NCBI GenBank assembly: GCA_035294125.1
Contig: DATGLM010000006.1
Coordinates: 1-64,000 of the forward strand
Source of the DNA: CADDYT01 sp035294125
Lineage (GTDB): Bacteria; Chloroflexota; Ktedonobacteria; Ktedonobacterales; Ktedonobacteraceae
DNA: 64,000 bases
Reading direction: 5' to 3'
This document shows positions 42,997 to 52,271 of this stretch, one piece after another. The position numbers were made by a program, and so were the translations under genes. Position 1 is the first letter of the stretch. Every line of letters starts with the position of its first letter. The notes beneath the pieces were generated by a model, which saw nothing but the letters and a program-made list of their open reading frames with translations, searched no databases and had not been told where the DNA came from.

Positions 42997-44874
42997 ATGA
43001 AGCCAGAAGATCGCTCATCACATTCGTCGCGCTCATCGAAGCCTTCTGTGTGGATCGACCCTGCGTATATGCAGCGCAGTTACGTTAGCGAACAGGAGGA
43101 TTCTGTCTTCTCGTCCCGATCCTCAGCGAGCGACGAAGCAAAGAGACATCCTGCCTCCGCCAGAGATAATTCCTCGCGTTCGACCCGGCAATCTCGTTAC
43201 AGGCAGCCGGACCCGACTACTCCGACGCCGCCAACGCTGGATGTGCTGCCGGATGCCGCTTCACCTGTTCCACCACGCGCTTCGGCTCAGAGAAGCCAAC
43301 CTGTCTCCCCTGTTCCACCCGGACTGTTCCACTCTCGACAAACCAGAAAGCTTTCACCGGCTCTGACACCCGAACCCGGTACGCAGTCGGCCATAGCCCC
43401 GCTGCAACAACAGCAATCGCCCGTATGGCAATATGATTCACCCTACTACGAGATCGAGAGCAGTATTCCTGCCCTTTCACTTGCGGTTCCCGATGTGATT
43501 CCCAATGTCCCAGCCGCATCCGACCCATTTGTCGAAGACCCATCTTTCGTGGATGAACTGCCAACGAACCCTGTTGGGCCGCATGTAATCGCATCCACCG
43601 CCGACCTGCCAACGCGCCCGCAGGTGCCTTCCGCTTCCCCCATTGCCGACTTGCCTACCCGACCTGAACCTTTGAGGGCAGACACTTCCCAGGTCTCGGT
43701 CCTCGCGGAACTTGACACAATGCCGCCTCCGTTGATTTTGTCGTCCGCCCCAGATGCACATACTATACCTGACCCTGCTCTGCCCACGCAGGCGCTTATT
43801 CCGACCCCTGCGGGCCTGATCTCTGGTGCCAGCCTGTTCGATGCGGCGCTCTATGAGGGGTCACGGCCTCCTACGGGCGACGCACTGATAAATCGGCGCT
43901 CTACTATTGGGCGTGGCGTCACTGAGCGGACGCAATTGATCGAGTCCACTGTCGATAACACCAGCCTTGCCTCCTGGACTGCCGGAGGAGCCGGGCTATC
44001 TCCGCGCGCTCGCCGTCTGATCGAGCGGCGTGAAAAGCGCCCTTCCTCATCTTCGGTACGTCTCAACCCTCTTGATAAAGTGCGTTGGTGGCTGCTGAAA
44101 CCTGGACGCATCGAATTTATTGTCTGGTTGGCTGGTACCATCCTGCTGATCGCGGCATCACTGGCGCTCCTGTTCGCTACCAGCCTGAGCTTCGGCTGGC
44201 TGACAATCGGGTCAATAAGCCGCTTCTCATCCTCACCAGGCAATGCGCATTCCTTGCCGACGGTCGTAACCGATCCACACCTCAAACTGGAACTGCTCGG
44301 CAATAAAGGACCATTCCAGGCAGGGCAGAACATTCGCCTGCACGGTGAGGGCTTTACCCCTGACGGCAACGTTCTCTTTACCTATGACCGCATGGAGCCA
44401 TTTTCTTCACAGGACAATATGACGCAGGTTCGCACAGATGGTACATTCACCGTCACGCTGGCACTCGGTACAGGTCAGCAATGGTATCCAGGCACGCATC
44501 TGATCGAGGCGCGTGACCTCGTAAGCGGTGGACTGGCGGACGTGCGGATCAATATGATCGTACCCGGCAGCCCGAATGGGAGTAATGGCACGAACGCACC
44601 CGGAAGCACTGCTACACCGGGAAAAGGGATGCCAACGCCTTCTGCTGGTAATGGCAACAAACCAACACCCGGCCCTGGCCCTGGCGGTCAAACACCCGTT
44701 CCCTTTACACCTACTCCTACTGTCGGCCTCTCACCAACACCAACGCTCAGTCCTTCACCATCACCAACTGCAACGGATACCCCCACGCCAACAGCGACGC
44801 CGACCGGTACGCCGACGTCGTCACCCACTCCGCCAACTCCTACTCCGGGTGTCACGCCAACACCTACCCCTTAA
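42997..44874 (+). CDS. Thr-Pro-rich membrane protein with an IPT/Ig-like extracellular domain
   Basis: The protein has about 625 residues from the ATG at 42997 (AGGAAAAAGGGG upstream; a TTG 33 bases earlier is possible). Residues 1-365 are a Ser/Pro-rich, low-complexity, probably cytoplasmic region with several TRPQ/LPTRPE-type repeats. One membrane helix follows (about 370-400, FIVWLAGTILLIAASLALL). Outside is an Ig/TIG-like domain (LKLELLGNKGPFQAGQNIRLHGEGF, split around two strands), then a TPTPTATPTGTPT stalk to the end. No catalytic motif is present. It may be a surface or wall-spanning protein; the long cytoplasmic Ser/Pro part could be a kinase substrate. Confidence 0.65.
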   Translation: MKPEDRSSHSSRSSKPSVWIDPAYMQRSYVSEQEDSVFSSRSSASDEAKRHPASARDNSSRSTRQSRYRQPDPTTPTPPTLDVLPDAASPVPPRASAQRSQPVSPVPPGLFHSRQTRKLSPALTPEPGTQSAIAPLQQQQSPVWQYDSPYYEIESSIPALSLAVPDVIPNVPAASDPFVEDPSFVDELPTNPVGPHVIASTADLPTRPQVPSASPIADLPTRPEPLRADTSQVSVLAELDTMPPPLILSSAPDAHTIPDPALPTQALIPTPAGLISGASLFDAALYEGSRPPTGDALINRRSTIGRGVTERTQLIESTVDNTSLASWTAGGAGLSPRARRLIERREKRPSSSSVRLNPLDKVRWWLLKPGRIEFIVWLAGTILLIAASLALLFATSLSFGWLTIGSISRFSSSPGNAHSLPTVVTDPHLKLELLGNKGPFQAGQNIRLHGEGFTPDGNVLFTYDRMEPFSSQDNMTQVRTDGTFTVTLALGTGQQWYPGTHLIEARDLVSGGLADVRINMIVPGSPNGSNGTNAPGSTATPGKGMPTPSAGNGNKPTPGPGPGGQTPVPFTPTPTVGLSPTPTLSPSPSPTATDTPTPTATPTGTPTSSPTPPTPTPGVTPTPTP

Positions 44875-44908
44875 TGCCCTGCCTTCTGTTTTCTCGCCTG
44901 AGAAACCC

Positions 44909-44936
44909 TTGTTCTGTTTGGTAAAGGGTATATAAT
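44909..44936 (+). promoter_or_regulatory. Candidate promoter of receiver-domain gene
   Basis: TTGTTC (44909-44914), a 16-base spacer and TATAAT (44931-44936) precede the receiver-domain ATG by 46 bases. The -10 box is perfect and the -35 box is partial. Confidence 0.55.
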
Positions 44937-44982
44937 GTAAAACAGAGCAAAAAAATAGAGAAATGTCGGAGGCAGGAAATCC

Positions 44983-45453
44983 ATGCAGTATACGACGGAA
45001 GGAAACGCTGTTCTGATCCTCGATGATGCGTCTGCAATACCCGCGACAGAGACAGAGCACCCTTATGTTCTGGTAGTTGACGATGATAACGCTATTTTGT
45101 CAGTCGTCATGTATCTCCTTGAGAACGAGGGTTACACGGGTATCGGCTTCACGGAAAGCGAACAGGTTCTTCCCTTCCTGCAGGAAATGAGGCAGCGGGG
45201 CCGCCAGCACCTGCCGGCCCTCATCCTGCTCGATTTGATGATGCCACACATTTCCGGTTACGACATCGCTCATTGGCTCGCCGACCACGAATCGTATGCC
45301 CATATTCCCATCCTCGTCATGACGGCGGATATGCGTGTGCGCGACAAAAATGGCGTTCCCGGTGCCGCTGATTTCCTCTTCAAACCTTTCCAGATCAGCA
45401 CGCTTATCAGTAAGTTGGAACACTACCTGTATCCATTAGACGCCCATTCCTGA
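44983..45453 (+). CDS. Single-domain response regulator (receiver only)
   Basis: The 156-residue protein is a receiver domain with a short N-terminal extension (first 25 residues). The acidic pocket VVDDDN, the phosphoacceptor Asp in LILLDLMMPHISG, the Thr in VMTAD and the Lys in FLFKPF are all present. It has no output domain, so it probably relays phosphate or acts by protein contact. No histidine kinase gene is adjacent. A promoter with a perfect -10 box lies upstream, and the gene probably stands alone. Confidence 0.88.
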   Translation: MQYTTEGNAVLILDDASAIPATETEHPYVLVVDDDNAILSVVMYLLENEGYTGIGFTESEQVLPFLQEMRQRGRQHLPALILLDLMMPHISGYDIAHWLADHESYAHIPILVMTADMRVRDKNGVPGAADFLFKPFQISTLISKLEHYLYPLDAHS

Positions 45454-45665
45454 CAGATGCTAAGGTCAAAAGCGCGTATCTACGATCTGGTTAAAGGCTT
45501 GATACTTCTGGCCCTCACCCTTTCTTCCTATGCAGAGATAATATTGACTCATCAACAGTTACCATTATAGTGGGCTGCGTTTATGAATGGCTATGGTTGT
45601 GCCCACGGAAATACAAATCTGGCTCTCAGCATGAGAAAAATTAGAGAAAGGGCGTCTTATTTTCT

Positions 45666-48344
45666 ATGCATCTCTCTGAAAAGCATCTCTCGCGTCGCGC
45701 GATCAGCTTGATGGTGCGCATTTCACTGGTGCTCTTTTCCATCCTTGCCAGTTTTTTGCTGGCAAGGGCTGTTTCTGACAATCGTCCTGCCAGAGCGCAG
45801 CCTACGGCGCAGGTCTCCATCCGCGAAACCTCTGCCCGGCAAGACCCGTGGGGCATTGCCTTCGACAAAAGCGGCCACGTCTGGCTGGCAGAGCCAGGAT
45901 GTGACCCCACCCCGATATGTAGCAGTGCAATACAGGGGGTCATTACTGAATACAGCGATCCATCTTTTGCCTGGTTAAGTGATTATAATGAGCCTTCGGG
46001 TTACAGCAGCCCTGTTTTTCTCGCCGTTGATGGCAGTGGCAACATCTGGTTCACCGAACCCATGAGCGCCTCGATCGGCGAACTGATCCCCAATCAGGCA
46101 AATCCGGCCAGTTCCACATGGCACCAGTGGCATACTCCATCCGGTGGCGCGCCCTTCGATCTCGCTTTTGATCACTCCGGTAATCTCTGGTTCACTGAAG
46201 TCAACACCGACAAAATCGGTGAATTTAGCCCCGCCAGCCAGCAGTTCATCGGGGAAACACCCATTCCAACCGCCAATAGCGCCCCCTATGGCATTACAGG
46301 CCCCGACCCGAACAGCGGCTCTATGTGGTTTACGGAAAATAACAATGCCGTCGCTCAGATTGGCAGGTTCGTTCCGCCGACCTCTGGCCCCCTGAGCACG
46401 GGCGCGATTACAGAATATAAGACCAATTCTGGCAGCAATGCCACTACTCCTCACCTCATTACCTATGACGGCAGAGGCAATATCTGGTGGACGGAAGGCA
46501 CCGATGGAGAGATTGGTCGCCTGGTCATCAGCCAGGCCTCGGGCGGTACAAGCGATGGTGTGACCGAATATAAAGACCCCGGCTGTGTCAACACGTCAGG
46601 GGCGTCAATTCCCTGCCAGTATGGTATCCATACCTCCGGCATCGGCGTCGATAGTAACGGCACCGTCTGGTTCGATGACTCCGAGAATGCGCAGATCATC
46701 TCTTTCGTGCCCTCGACAGGGACTTTTACCCTCTACGCGACTCCGACGGCGAACAGCCATCCGCATGACGGCCTTGCCATCGATGGCAACAACAATATCT
46801 GGTTCGCGGAAGAGTTTGCAAACCAGCTTGGGGAAGTTCTGACAGGCAACGCGCCGCCTCCTCCCAGTCCGTCTCCAACACCCCCTCCCGCAAACCCTGG
46901 CCCCGTATCGAAGGTATGGTATTTCGCGGAAGGGCGCGTCGGCTCCGGTTTTCAGGAGTACCTCACCATCGATAATCCCAGCCGCGCGAATATCTGCGCG
47001 GTCAACATTCAGTATCTCTATGTCAGGGATGGTTCTAACTCATCACAAACAAAGACGGTGACAGTTACTGTAAACACGAGCCAGCGCATTAGCGAATCGG
47101 TCAACAGCGACCTCGGCATCTCGCAGTATACGACGCCCGCTGCCAGCGATGCCGCCATTGTGACCGTCAACAACGCGATTACTCCCAACTGCGGCGGCGT
47201 TGTCGCCGAGCGCCCGCTTTACATGTACAACTATCATGGTATCAGCAGCGGCGCCGATGTGCTGGGAGAGACGACGCTCAACAATACTTTTTATTTTGCC
47301 GATGTGCCTACCGGTAGTGGCTACAGCTCGTATATCACCATCCTGAACCCGCCAGGTGGTAGCGCGGCCAATATCACAGCCTCCTATTATGCCAATGGCA
47401 TTCAGGTCAAGCAACAAACTCTCACGGTTCCACCCGGCTCTCGCGGCACCATCTCACCCAACGGGCAGAATTTGCCCGCGCACGTCGCCGCTATCGTCAC
47501 CTCCAATCAACCCGTGGCCGTGGAGCGCCCCGACTACTTCGTCAATGTCAATGGCGGAAAAGCCGGGAGCATTACCGGTGCCAGCGATGTTGTTGGACTG
47601 CCAACCCTTGCCAATGACTGGCTATTCGCGGAAGGTTTCACCGGCAACAGCGATCAGCCCGACTATCAGGAAAATCTCGTCATTGCGAACCTTGACACGA
47701 CCGGCAACGCCTCGGTCACTATCAAACTGGAGTACGCAAACGGCACCAGCCAGAGCATTCCCTTGACGGTAACGAGCAAGAGCCAGGTGATCTGGAACGT
47801 GAACCAGAGCGCGACCAGCTCCTCTGCTACCCCGGAAGTCTCCGCCGATGTCTCCTCCACCGGCGCGCGAATTATCGTCGAACGGCAGATGTTCTTCCAG
47901 TATCATCATACTGTGAACAATCTCACGACGACAGCCAGGGGTGGCAACGAAATCCTGGGCCAGCCCGGTCCCGCCAGCAGGTACACCTATAGCTTCTCAG
48001 AAGGCTATACCTATACCGGCTACAACGAGTGGCTCACCATCCAGAATCCGACGAGCAGCGCGGAAACTATCGATGTGACCCTCTTCAATACTACCGGTAG
48101 CGTGTACACCTTCTCCATCGCGGTTGGGGCCACCACGCGCTCGACCACGGATCTGACTGCTATCGTTGCTCAACATATGGTCTCCTGCCACTGTAAATTC
48201 GACGACCAGGTCTCCATGAGCGTCCAATCGGCCAACAACGCTCCCTTCGTCGCCGAACGCCCGCAATACTGGAACACCACCGGCACCGGCACCACCTACC
48301 CCACTCAGGGCGGCACGGATGTCATCGGCTATACTGGCGGTTAG
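45666..48344 (+). CDS. Secreted NHL/Vgb-like beta-propeller protein with four repeated C-terminal modules
   Basis: The 892-residue protein has a signal segment (about residues 15-35) and then six or seven propeller blades with the repeated motif GNIWFTE / GNLWFTE / GTVWFDD, as in streptogramin (virginiamycin B) lyases and NHL propellers. A PPPSPSPTPPP linker follows near residue 400. The C-terminal half has four related modules of about 115-120 residues, each opening with a YFAEG-type strand and G-x-x-E-Y-L-x-I-x-N (at about 418, 541, 656 and 775). These modules probably bind a surface glycan or protein. The enzyme role of the propeller is unproven. Start codon choice is moderate: AAGGG lies sixteen bases upstream. 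Confidence 0.7.
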   Translation: MHLSEKHLSRRAISLMVRISLVLFSILASFLLARAVSDNRPARAQPTAQVSIRETSARQDPWGIAFDKSGHVWLAEPGCDPTPICSSAIQGVITEYSDPSFAWLSDYNEPSGYSSPVFLAVDGSGNIWFTEPMSASIGELIPNQANPASSTWHQWHTPSGGAPFDLAFDHSGNLWFTEVNTDKIGEFSPASQQFIGETPIPTANSAPYGITGPDPNSGSMWFTENNNAVAQIGRFVPPTSGPLSTGAITEYKTNSGSNATTPHLITYDGRGNIWWTEGTDGEIGRLVISQASGGTSDGVTEYKDPGCVNTSGASIPCQYGIHTSGIGVDSNGTVWFDDSENAQIISFVPSTGTFTLYATPTANSHPHDGLAIDGNNNIWFAEEFANQLGEVLTGNAPPPPSPSPTPPPANPGPVSKVWYFAEGRVGSGFQEYLTIDNPSRANICAVNIQYLYVRDGSNSSQTKTVTVTVNTSQRISESVNSDLGISQYTTPAASDAAIVTVNNAITPNCGGVVAERPLYMYNYHGISSGADVLGETTLNNTFYFADVPTGSGYSSYITILNPPGGSAANITASYYANGIQVKQQTLTVPPGSRGTISPNGQNLPAHVAAIVTSNQPVAVERPDYFVNVNGGKAGSITGASDVVGLPTLANDWLFAEGFTGNSDQPDYQENLVIANLDTTGNASVTIKLEYANGTSQSIPLTVTSKSQVIWNVNQSATSSSATPEVSADVSSTGARIIVERQMFFQYHHTVNNLTTTARGGNEILGQPGPASRYTYSFSEGYTYTGYNEWLTIQNPTSSAETIDVTLFNTTGSVYTFSIAVGATTRSTTDLTAIVAQHMVSCHCKFDDQVSMSVQSANNAPFVAERPQYWNTTGTGTTYPTQGGTDVIGYTGG

Positions 48345-48375
48345 AGCGCAATTCGATTCCCGATTGATAGAGCAT

Positions 48376-48412
48376 AAAACAAACGCCCCAATGCCATCAG
48401 GGCGTTTGTTTT
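48376..48412. terminator. Intrinsic terminator
   Basis: Perfect 13-base arms (48376-48388 and 48400-48412), ending in a T-run, follow the propeller gene by about 30 bases. An A-run at the other side gives symmetric capacity. Confidence 0.9.
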
Positions 48413-48427
48413 ATGTCAGCTTATCCA

Positions 48428-48472
48428 TTGAATTTTCAACAATAGCATGGTATACTGTTTAGTATTCGATAG
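48428..48472 (+). promoter_or_regulatory. Promoter and MarR-type operator of the amylase gene
   Basis: TTGAAT (48428-48433), a 17-base spacer and TATACT (48451-48456) form the promoter. Directly after it, GTTTAGTATTCGATAG (48457-48472) matches sequences placed the same way after the promoters of the marR gene and the maltodextrin transporter operon, so it is a probable operator. The amylase ATG is at 48501. Confidence 0.7.
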
Positions 48473-48500
48473 ATGAATTGTCAACGATTAGAGGTGATAT

Positions 48501-50375
48501 ATGCCTGATCTTCACTGGTCCCACAGCGTTCACCACGACGGCTCCTCCTGCTATGTCAGCGCGCATGAACCCATCGCCCTCGGCTCAACTGTCAAGCTCC
48601 GCGTGCGTACCAGTCTGGATGCTCCTGTTGAAAGCATTTTCCTGCGCACGAACCCCGATGGCGAGCAGCATATAACCCCACTGCAACTCATCGCTAAAGA
48701 TGCTGCCGCTTGCTGGTGGGAAGGTGAGATCGAGATCAAGATGCTGAAGAACAACTATCGCTTTTTGCTCTTGACACGTGAAGGCCACTGGTGGCTCACT
48801 GCCGCCGGAATGCTGCGCTATACACCAACGGATGCCAGCGATTTTCGCCTCCTTGCGCGCTATCAGGCCCCCACCTGGGTGCATGACACCGTCTTTTACC
48901 AGATTTTCCCCGACCGCTTTGCCGATGGAGACCCCTCCAATAATGTCCGTGATGGCGAATATCTCTGTTATGGTAAGCCGGTCGTAGCCCGGTTCTGGGG
49001 TGAGCTTCCAAACCAGCAGCGCGGCATGGGTGGAATCGAATTCTTCGGCGGTGACTTGCAGGGAATTATCCAGCATTTAGACTATTTACAGGACCTCGGC
49101 ATCAATGCTCTCTATCTCACCCCAATTTTCACTTCGCCCAGCAATCATAAATATGACATCATCGATTACAGGCATGTTGACCCCCATTTCGGGGGTGACG
49201 AAGCCCTGCTCACCTTGCGCCGCGCCCTGGATGAGCGCGGCATGCGCCTGATGCTTGATCTCGTTCCCAATCATTGTAGTTCCCAACATCCCTGGTTTCT
49301 CGCTGCTCTGGCCGATGCAACTGCTCCCAGCGCCGAATTTTTTACCTTCTACAGGCGTCCAGATGACTACGAGACCTGGCACGGCATACACAGCCTCCCC
49401 AAGCTCAACTATCAGAGTGCGCGCCTGCGTGAAGAAATGTACTCAGGTGAGGATTCCGTTGCCCGTCACTGGCTCAAGCCCCCGTTTCGCATCGATGGTT
49501 GGCGCGTGGATGTGGCAAATATGCTGGCGCGTCAGGGTGAGAGCCAGCTAGAACACACGGTTGGGCGTGGTCTGCGTCGGGCGATTAAATCCATAGCCCC
49601 ACACGCCTATCTGATCGGCGAGAACTTCTTCGATGGCTCGCCTCAGTTGCAGGGCGATGAACTGGATGCGACCATGAACTATCGCGGCTTCTCCATTCCC
49701 CTCCAGCAGTGGCTGGTCGGATACGATGCCTCACTGGCCTGGAGACCGGGCCTGCAAGAGCCGGACATGCTGCCCACTCCAGCGCTGGCCGAGCAGTGGC
49801 GAGCATTCATGGCCGCGATTCCCTGGCAGATCGCCACCCAGCAATTCAACTTACTGGATAGCCATGATACACGGCGCATACAAACGGTTGTCGGCGGGGA
49901 TGAGATGCTGGCGCGTATTGCTGTTGTGCTCCTCTTCACCTTCCCCGGCACGCCCAGCGTCTATTATGGTGACGAGATCGGCATGGGCGGCGGCACTGAC
50001 CCCGATTCCCGGCGCTGCATGATCTGGGATGAGCGTGCCTGGAACGGTGGGCGGCGCGCCTTCTACCAGCAGTTGATTCACCTGCGCCGCTCCTCTCCCG
50101 CTCTGCGTCACGGCGGCCTCCATGGTCTCTACGCGGCGGGCGAGACGATTGCTTTTCTCCGTGAAGCACCCAAAGAGCGCCTGCTTGTCGTCGCGCGACG
50201 AGCCGCTGATGGCCTGACTGCCTTGCCGGTACGACATGGTGGCCTGCCCGACGGCCTGGTCTTGCAAGAAATTATTTCCGGTGCGCGCGCGGTGGTAGAG
50301 CAGGGCATGCTCTCTCTCGCCAACATGCCCGCCCCAGGAGTCCAGATATGGCAGGGCGATGGTTGGGGCTTGTAA
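48501..50375 (+). CDS. GH13 alpha-amylase-family enzyme (cyclomaltodextrinase/neopullulanase-like)
   Basis: The 624-residue protein has an N-terminal beta domain (1-120) and a catalytic barrel with the four GH13 regions: DLVPNH (253-258), GWRVDVAN with nucleophile Asp 337, GENFF with acid/base Glu 374, and LLDSHDT with Asp 456. VFYQIFPDRFADGD near residue 131 is typical of maltogenic amylase/cyclomaltodextrinase types. It has no signal peptide, so it should hydrolyse imported maltodextrins in the cytoplasm. The MarR regulator follows 88 bases after its stop, and the maltodextrin transporter lies nearby on the other strand. GAGGTGAT precedes the ATG. Confidence 0.9.
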   Translation: MPDLHWSHSVHHDGSSCYVSAHEPIALGSTVKLRVRTSLDAPVESIFLRTNPDGEQHITPLQLIAKDAAACWWEGEIEIKMLKNNYRFLLLTREGHWWLTAAGMLRYTPTDASDFRLLARYQAPTWVHDTVFYQIFPDRFADGDPSNNVRDGEYLCYGKPVVARFWGELPNQQRGMGGIEFFGGDLQGIIQHLDYLQDLGINALYLTPIFTSPSNHKYDIIDYRHVDPHFGGDEALLTLRRALDERGMRLMLDLVPNHCSSQHPWFLAALADATAPSAEFFTFYRRPDDYETWHGIHSLPKLNYQSARLREEMYSGEDSVARHWLKPPFRIDGWRVDVANMLARQGESQLEHTVGRGLRRAIKSIAPHAYLIGENFFDGSPQLQGDELDATMNYRGFSIPLQQWLVGYDASLAWRPGLQEPDMLPTPALAEQWRAFMAAIPWQIATQQFNLLDSHDTRRIQTVVGGDEMLARIAVVLLFTFPGTPSVYYGDEIGMGGGTDPDSRRCMIWDERAWNGGRRAFYQQLIHLRRSSPALRHGGLHGLYAAGETIAFLREAPKERLLVVARRAADGLTALPVRHGGLPDGLVLQEIISGARAVVEQGMLSLANMPAPGVQIWQGDGWGL

Positions 50376-50393
50376 AATCTCAACCTTTTTCAA

Positions 50394-50452
50394 TTGACAT
50401 CTTGCTCAGCGGGAGGTATGCTCTTAGTAGTTAACAGTTTACTATTCGACAG
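50394..50452 (+). promoter_or_regulatory. Promoter and autoregulatory operator of the MarR-family gene
   Basis: TTGACA (50394-50399), a 17-base spacer and TATGCT (50417-50422) form a near-consensus promoter. AGTTTACTATTCGACAG (50436-50452) just downstream matches the putative operators of the amylase gene and of the transporter operon. Confidence 0.75.
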
Positions 50453-50463
50453 TAGGAGAATCG

Positions 50464-51036
50464 ATGCAGCAGGTTGAAATAGATCGCCCTGAACTTGAAA
50501 AGGAAATATCAGACTTTCTGGCGCAGTCCTTTTTGGAACTTGATGAGGGAGAACGGCAATTGATGAAGCAATTCGGGCTGACCATCACCCAGTACTGGGC
50601 GCTGGTTCATCTCGAAAGGGAAGAAGGGCGCTCCCTCAGCGAACTGGCCGACTTATTGATTTGTGATAAAAGCAATGTGACAGCTATTGTTGATAAGTTT
50701 GAAAAGAGCGGGCTGGCAGAGCGCAAGAGGGGGAAAGCGGGAGACCGGCGCTATATCCGTGTTGTCCTCACTCCTCAAGGACAACAACTGCGTGCGATCA
50801 TGATGGACGCACGAGAGCACCTGCTCAGGCAGCGCTTTCGGTCATTGAGAACCGAGCACCTGCAACAACTACGCGAACCACTCCAACAACTTGCGCATGT
50901 TCTCCAAACGCAGTTTAAACAGAATGAAGTTCACGCCATGGTTGAAAACTCAGTCGAACAGGTACGCGCGCGGCCTGAGGCCTCTGCCGTTTTCTCCAGT
51001 ATCTCCCTGGACGCAGCCATACAATTTGTCAAATAA
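50464..51036 (+). CDS. MarR-family transcriptional regulator (probable maltodextrin regulator)
   Basis: The 190-residue protein has the MarR winged-helix fold: LTITQYWALVHL, the recognition region LADLLICDKSNVTAIVDKFEKSGL, and the wing KRGKAGDRRYIRVVLT with the conserved Asp-Arg. The N-terminal and C-terminal helices should form the dimer. It is longer than usual MarR proteins by an about 45-residue C-terminal tail. The gene lies between the amylase gene and the transporter operon, and its own promoter carries the same operator-like site as theirs, so it probably represses (or activates) all three, with an effector that may be a maltodextrin-derived signal. AGGAG precedes the ATG. Confidence 0.88.
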   Translation: MQQVEIDRPELEKEISDFLAQSFLELDEGERQLMKQFGLTITQYWALVHLEREEGRSLSELADLLICDKSNVTAIVDKFEKSGLAERKRGKAGDRRYIRVVLTPQGQQLRAIMMDAREHLLRQRFRSLRTEHLQQLREPLQQLAHVLQTQFKQNEVHAMVENSVEQVRARPEASAVFSSISLDAAIQFVK

Positions 51037-51257
51037 TTATTGCCCTGTGTAGCATTGCGCTGTAATCGACACTACATCGGCAATTTTATGCTCATCATTT
51101 GAGAGAGCAGGGTAATGTACTCACCCATCGCCCGGTTGAGCGGATTCATTCGCGGCTCGGCGTTCCCGGCGTATAGCCTGTTGAGGCATCATTTCCCCAC
51201 GCCTGCTCAGGAATCATGCCGGAGTTATTGACTGCTGCCATCGTTGAGCATGGGCGC

Positions 51258-51295
51258 GCTTCATGATGAGGGCTGAGCGGCCCTCATCATGAAGC
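51258..51295. terminator. Hairpin after the MalG-like gene
   Basis: Perfect 16-base arms (51258-51273 and 51280-51295) lie eight bases after the stop of the permease gene (51303) and inside the 51,037-51,302 gap. There is no T-run. The rest of the gap shows no gene. Confidence 0.7.
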
Positions 51296-51302
51296 AGAGA
51301 TA

Positions 51303-52271
51303 TTAGCCCTTCACGCCTCCGACAGTCAGACCCGACTGGAAGAACCGGCGTGCGTAGAGGAACAGGGCCATCAAGGGAATAGAGATGATCACCGACGTGG
51401 CGGCGAAGTAGCCCCAGGGAGTCGTATAGGTTCCTTGCAGCGCGTTCAGGCCGAGGATGAATGTCAGATTGCTGCCATTCGAGTTCGCGTTCAGGACAAA
51501 GTTTGCCAGAGCGAACTCGGTGTAACTACCGACGAACATGAACAGTGCCGATGCGGCCAGCGCAGGCGTGGCGAGCGGTAAGGTGACGCGCCAGAATGCC
51601 TGCTGCATGGTCGCGCCATCGATCATTGCTGCCTGCTCCAGATCGACCGGGATAGTATCGAAGTAGCCCTTCATGTTCCACGTGCCAAAGACGAGGCTGC
51701 CTGCTGCATAAATCAAGGCAAGGCCGACAAGTGGAGCCGTATTTAACAGATTCAGGTACTCTAGCAGGTAGTAGTAGGCAGTGATGGCGAGCAGCCCCGG
51801 GAAAGCTTGCAGTGCCAGCAGCAAGCTCAGGCTCGCCTCGCGACCTCGAAAACGGAAGCGCGACAACGCATACGCGCCGGTTATCGAGAAGAGGATGCCG
51901 ATCGCCGTAGAGAGGAGGCAGACAAAGGTGGTGTTCAGCAGCCAGTTGAAGACTGGCTCCCTGGTAAAGGCATACACGTAATTGGAAAATGTCGGGTTGA
52001 CCGGAAACAATTGGAGCGAGGTTGCGTACAGGTTCTGATCACCAGCCAATGATGCCTGTATCACATAATACATGGGGAACAGGGCAAAGATAACCATGAC
52101 AATCAGGTACGCGTAGAGAAGAATAACCGGCAGATTCCTCAGAAAACGTAGCCGCGCTACCTGCGCTCTGCTTTGCGTGCGCACCCTTGCTCTTGCCACG
52201 GGGGCAGTTCCCCCGGCTGATATGGCTCCGCTCTTGGCGTTGAGTATTCTGCCAGGAAGTTGTTCGCTCAT
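51303..52271 (-). CDS. Maltodextrin ABC transporter permease, MalG-like
   Basis: The 322-residue protein has a cytoplasmic N-terminal segment of about 45 residues, six membrane helices and the EAA loop EQAAMIDGATMQQAFWRVTLPLATP (EAA motif with conserved Gly), where the ATPase subunit docks. The P2 loop and the end (FFQSGLTVGGVKG) are of MalG type. With the MalF- and MalE-like proteins it should import maltose or maltodextrins. The start overlaps the stop of the MalF-like gene by four bases. No ATP-binding protein is encoded here; a shared MalK/MsmK-type ATPase elsewhere is likely. Confidence 0.9.
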   Translation of the reverse strand: MSEQLPGRILNAKSGAISAGGTAPVARARVRTQSRAQVARLRFLRNLPVILLYAYLIVMVIFALFPMYYVIQASLAGDQNLYATSLQLFPVNPTFSNYVYAFTREPVFNWLLNTTFVCLLSTAIGILFSITGAYALSRFRFRGREASLSLLLALQAFPGLLAITAYYYLLEYLNLLNTAPLVGLALIYAAGSLVFGTWNMKGYFDTIPVDLEQAAMIDGATMQQAFWRVTLPLATPALAASALFMFVGSYTEFALANFVLNANSNGSNLTFILGLNALQGTYTTPWGYFAATSVIISIPLMALFLYARRFFQSGLTVGGVKG

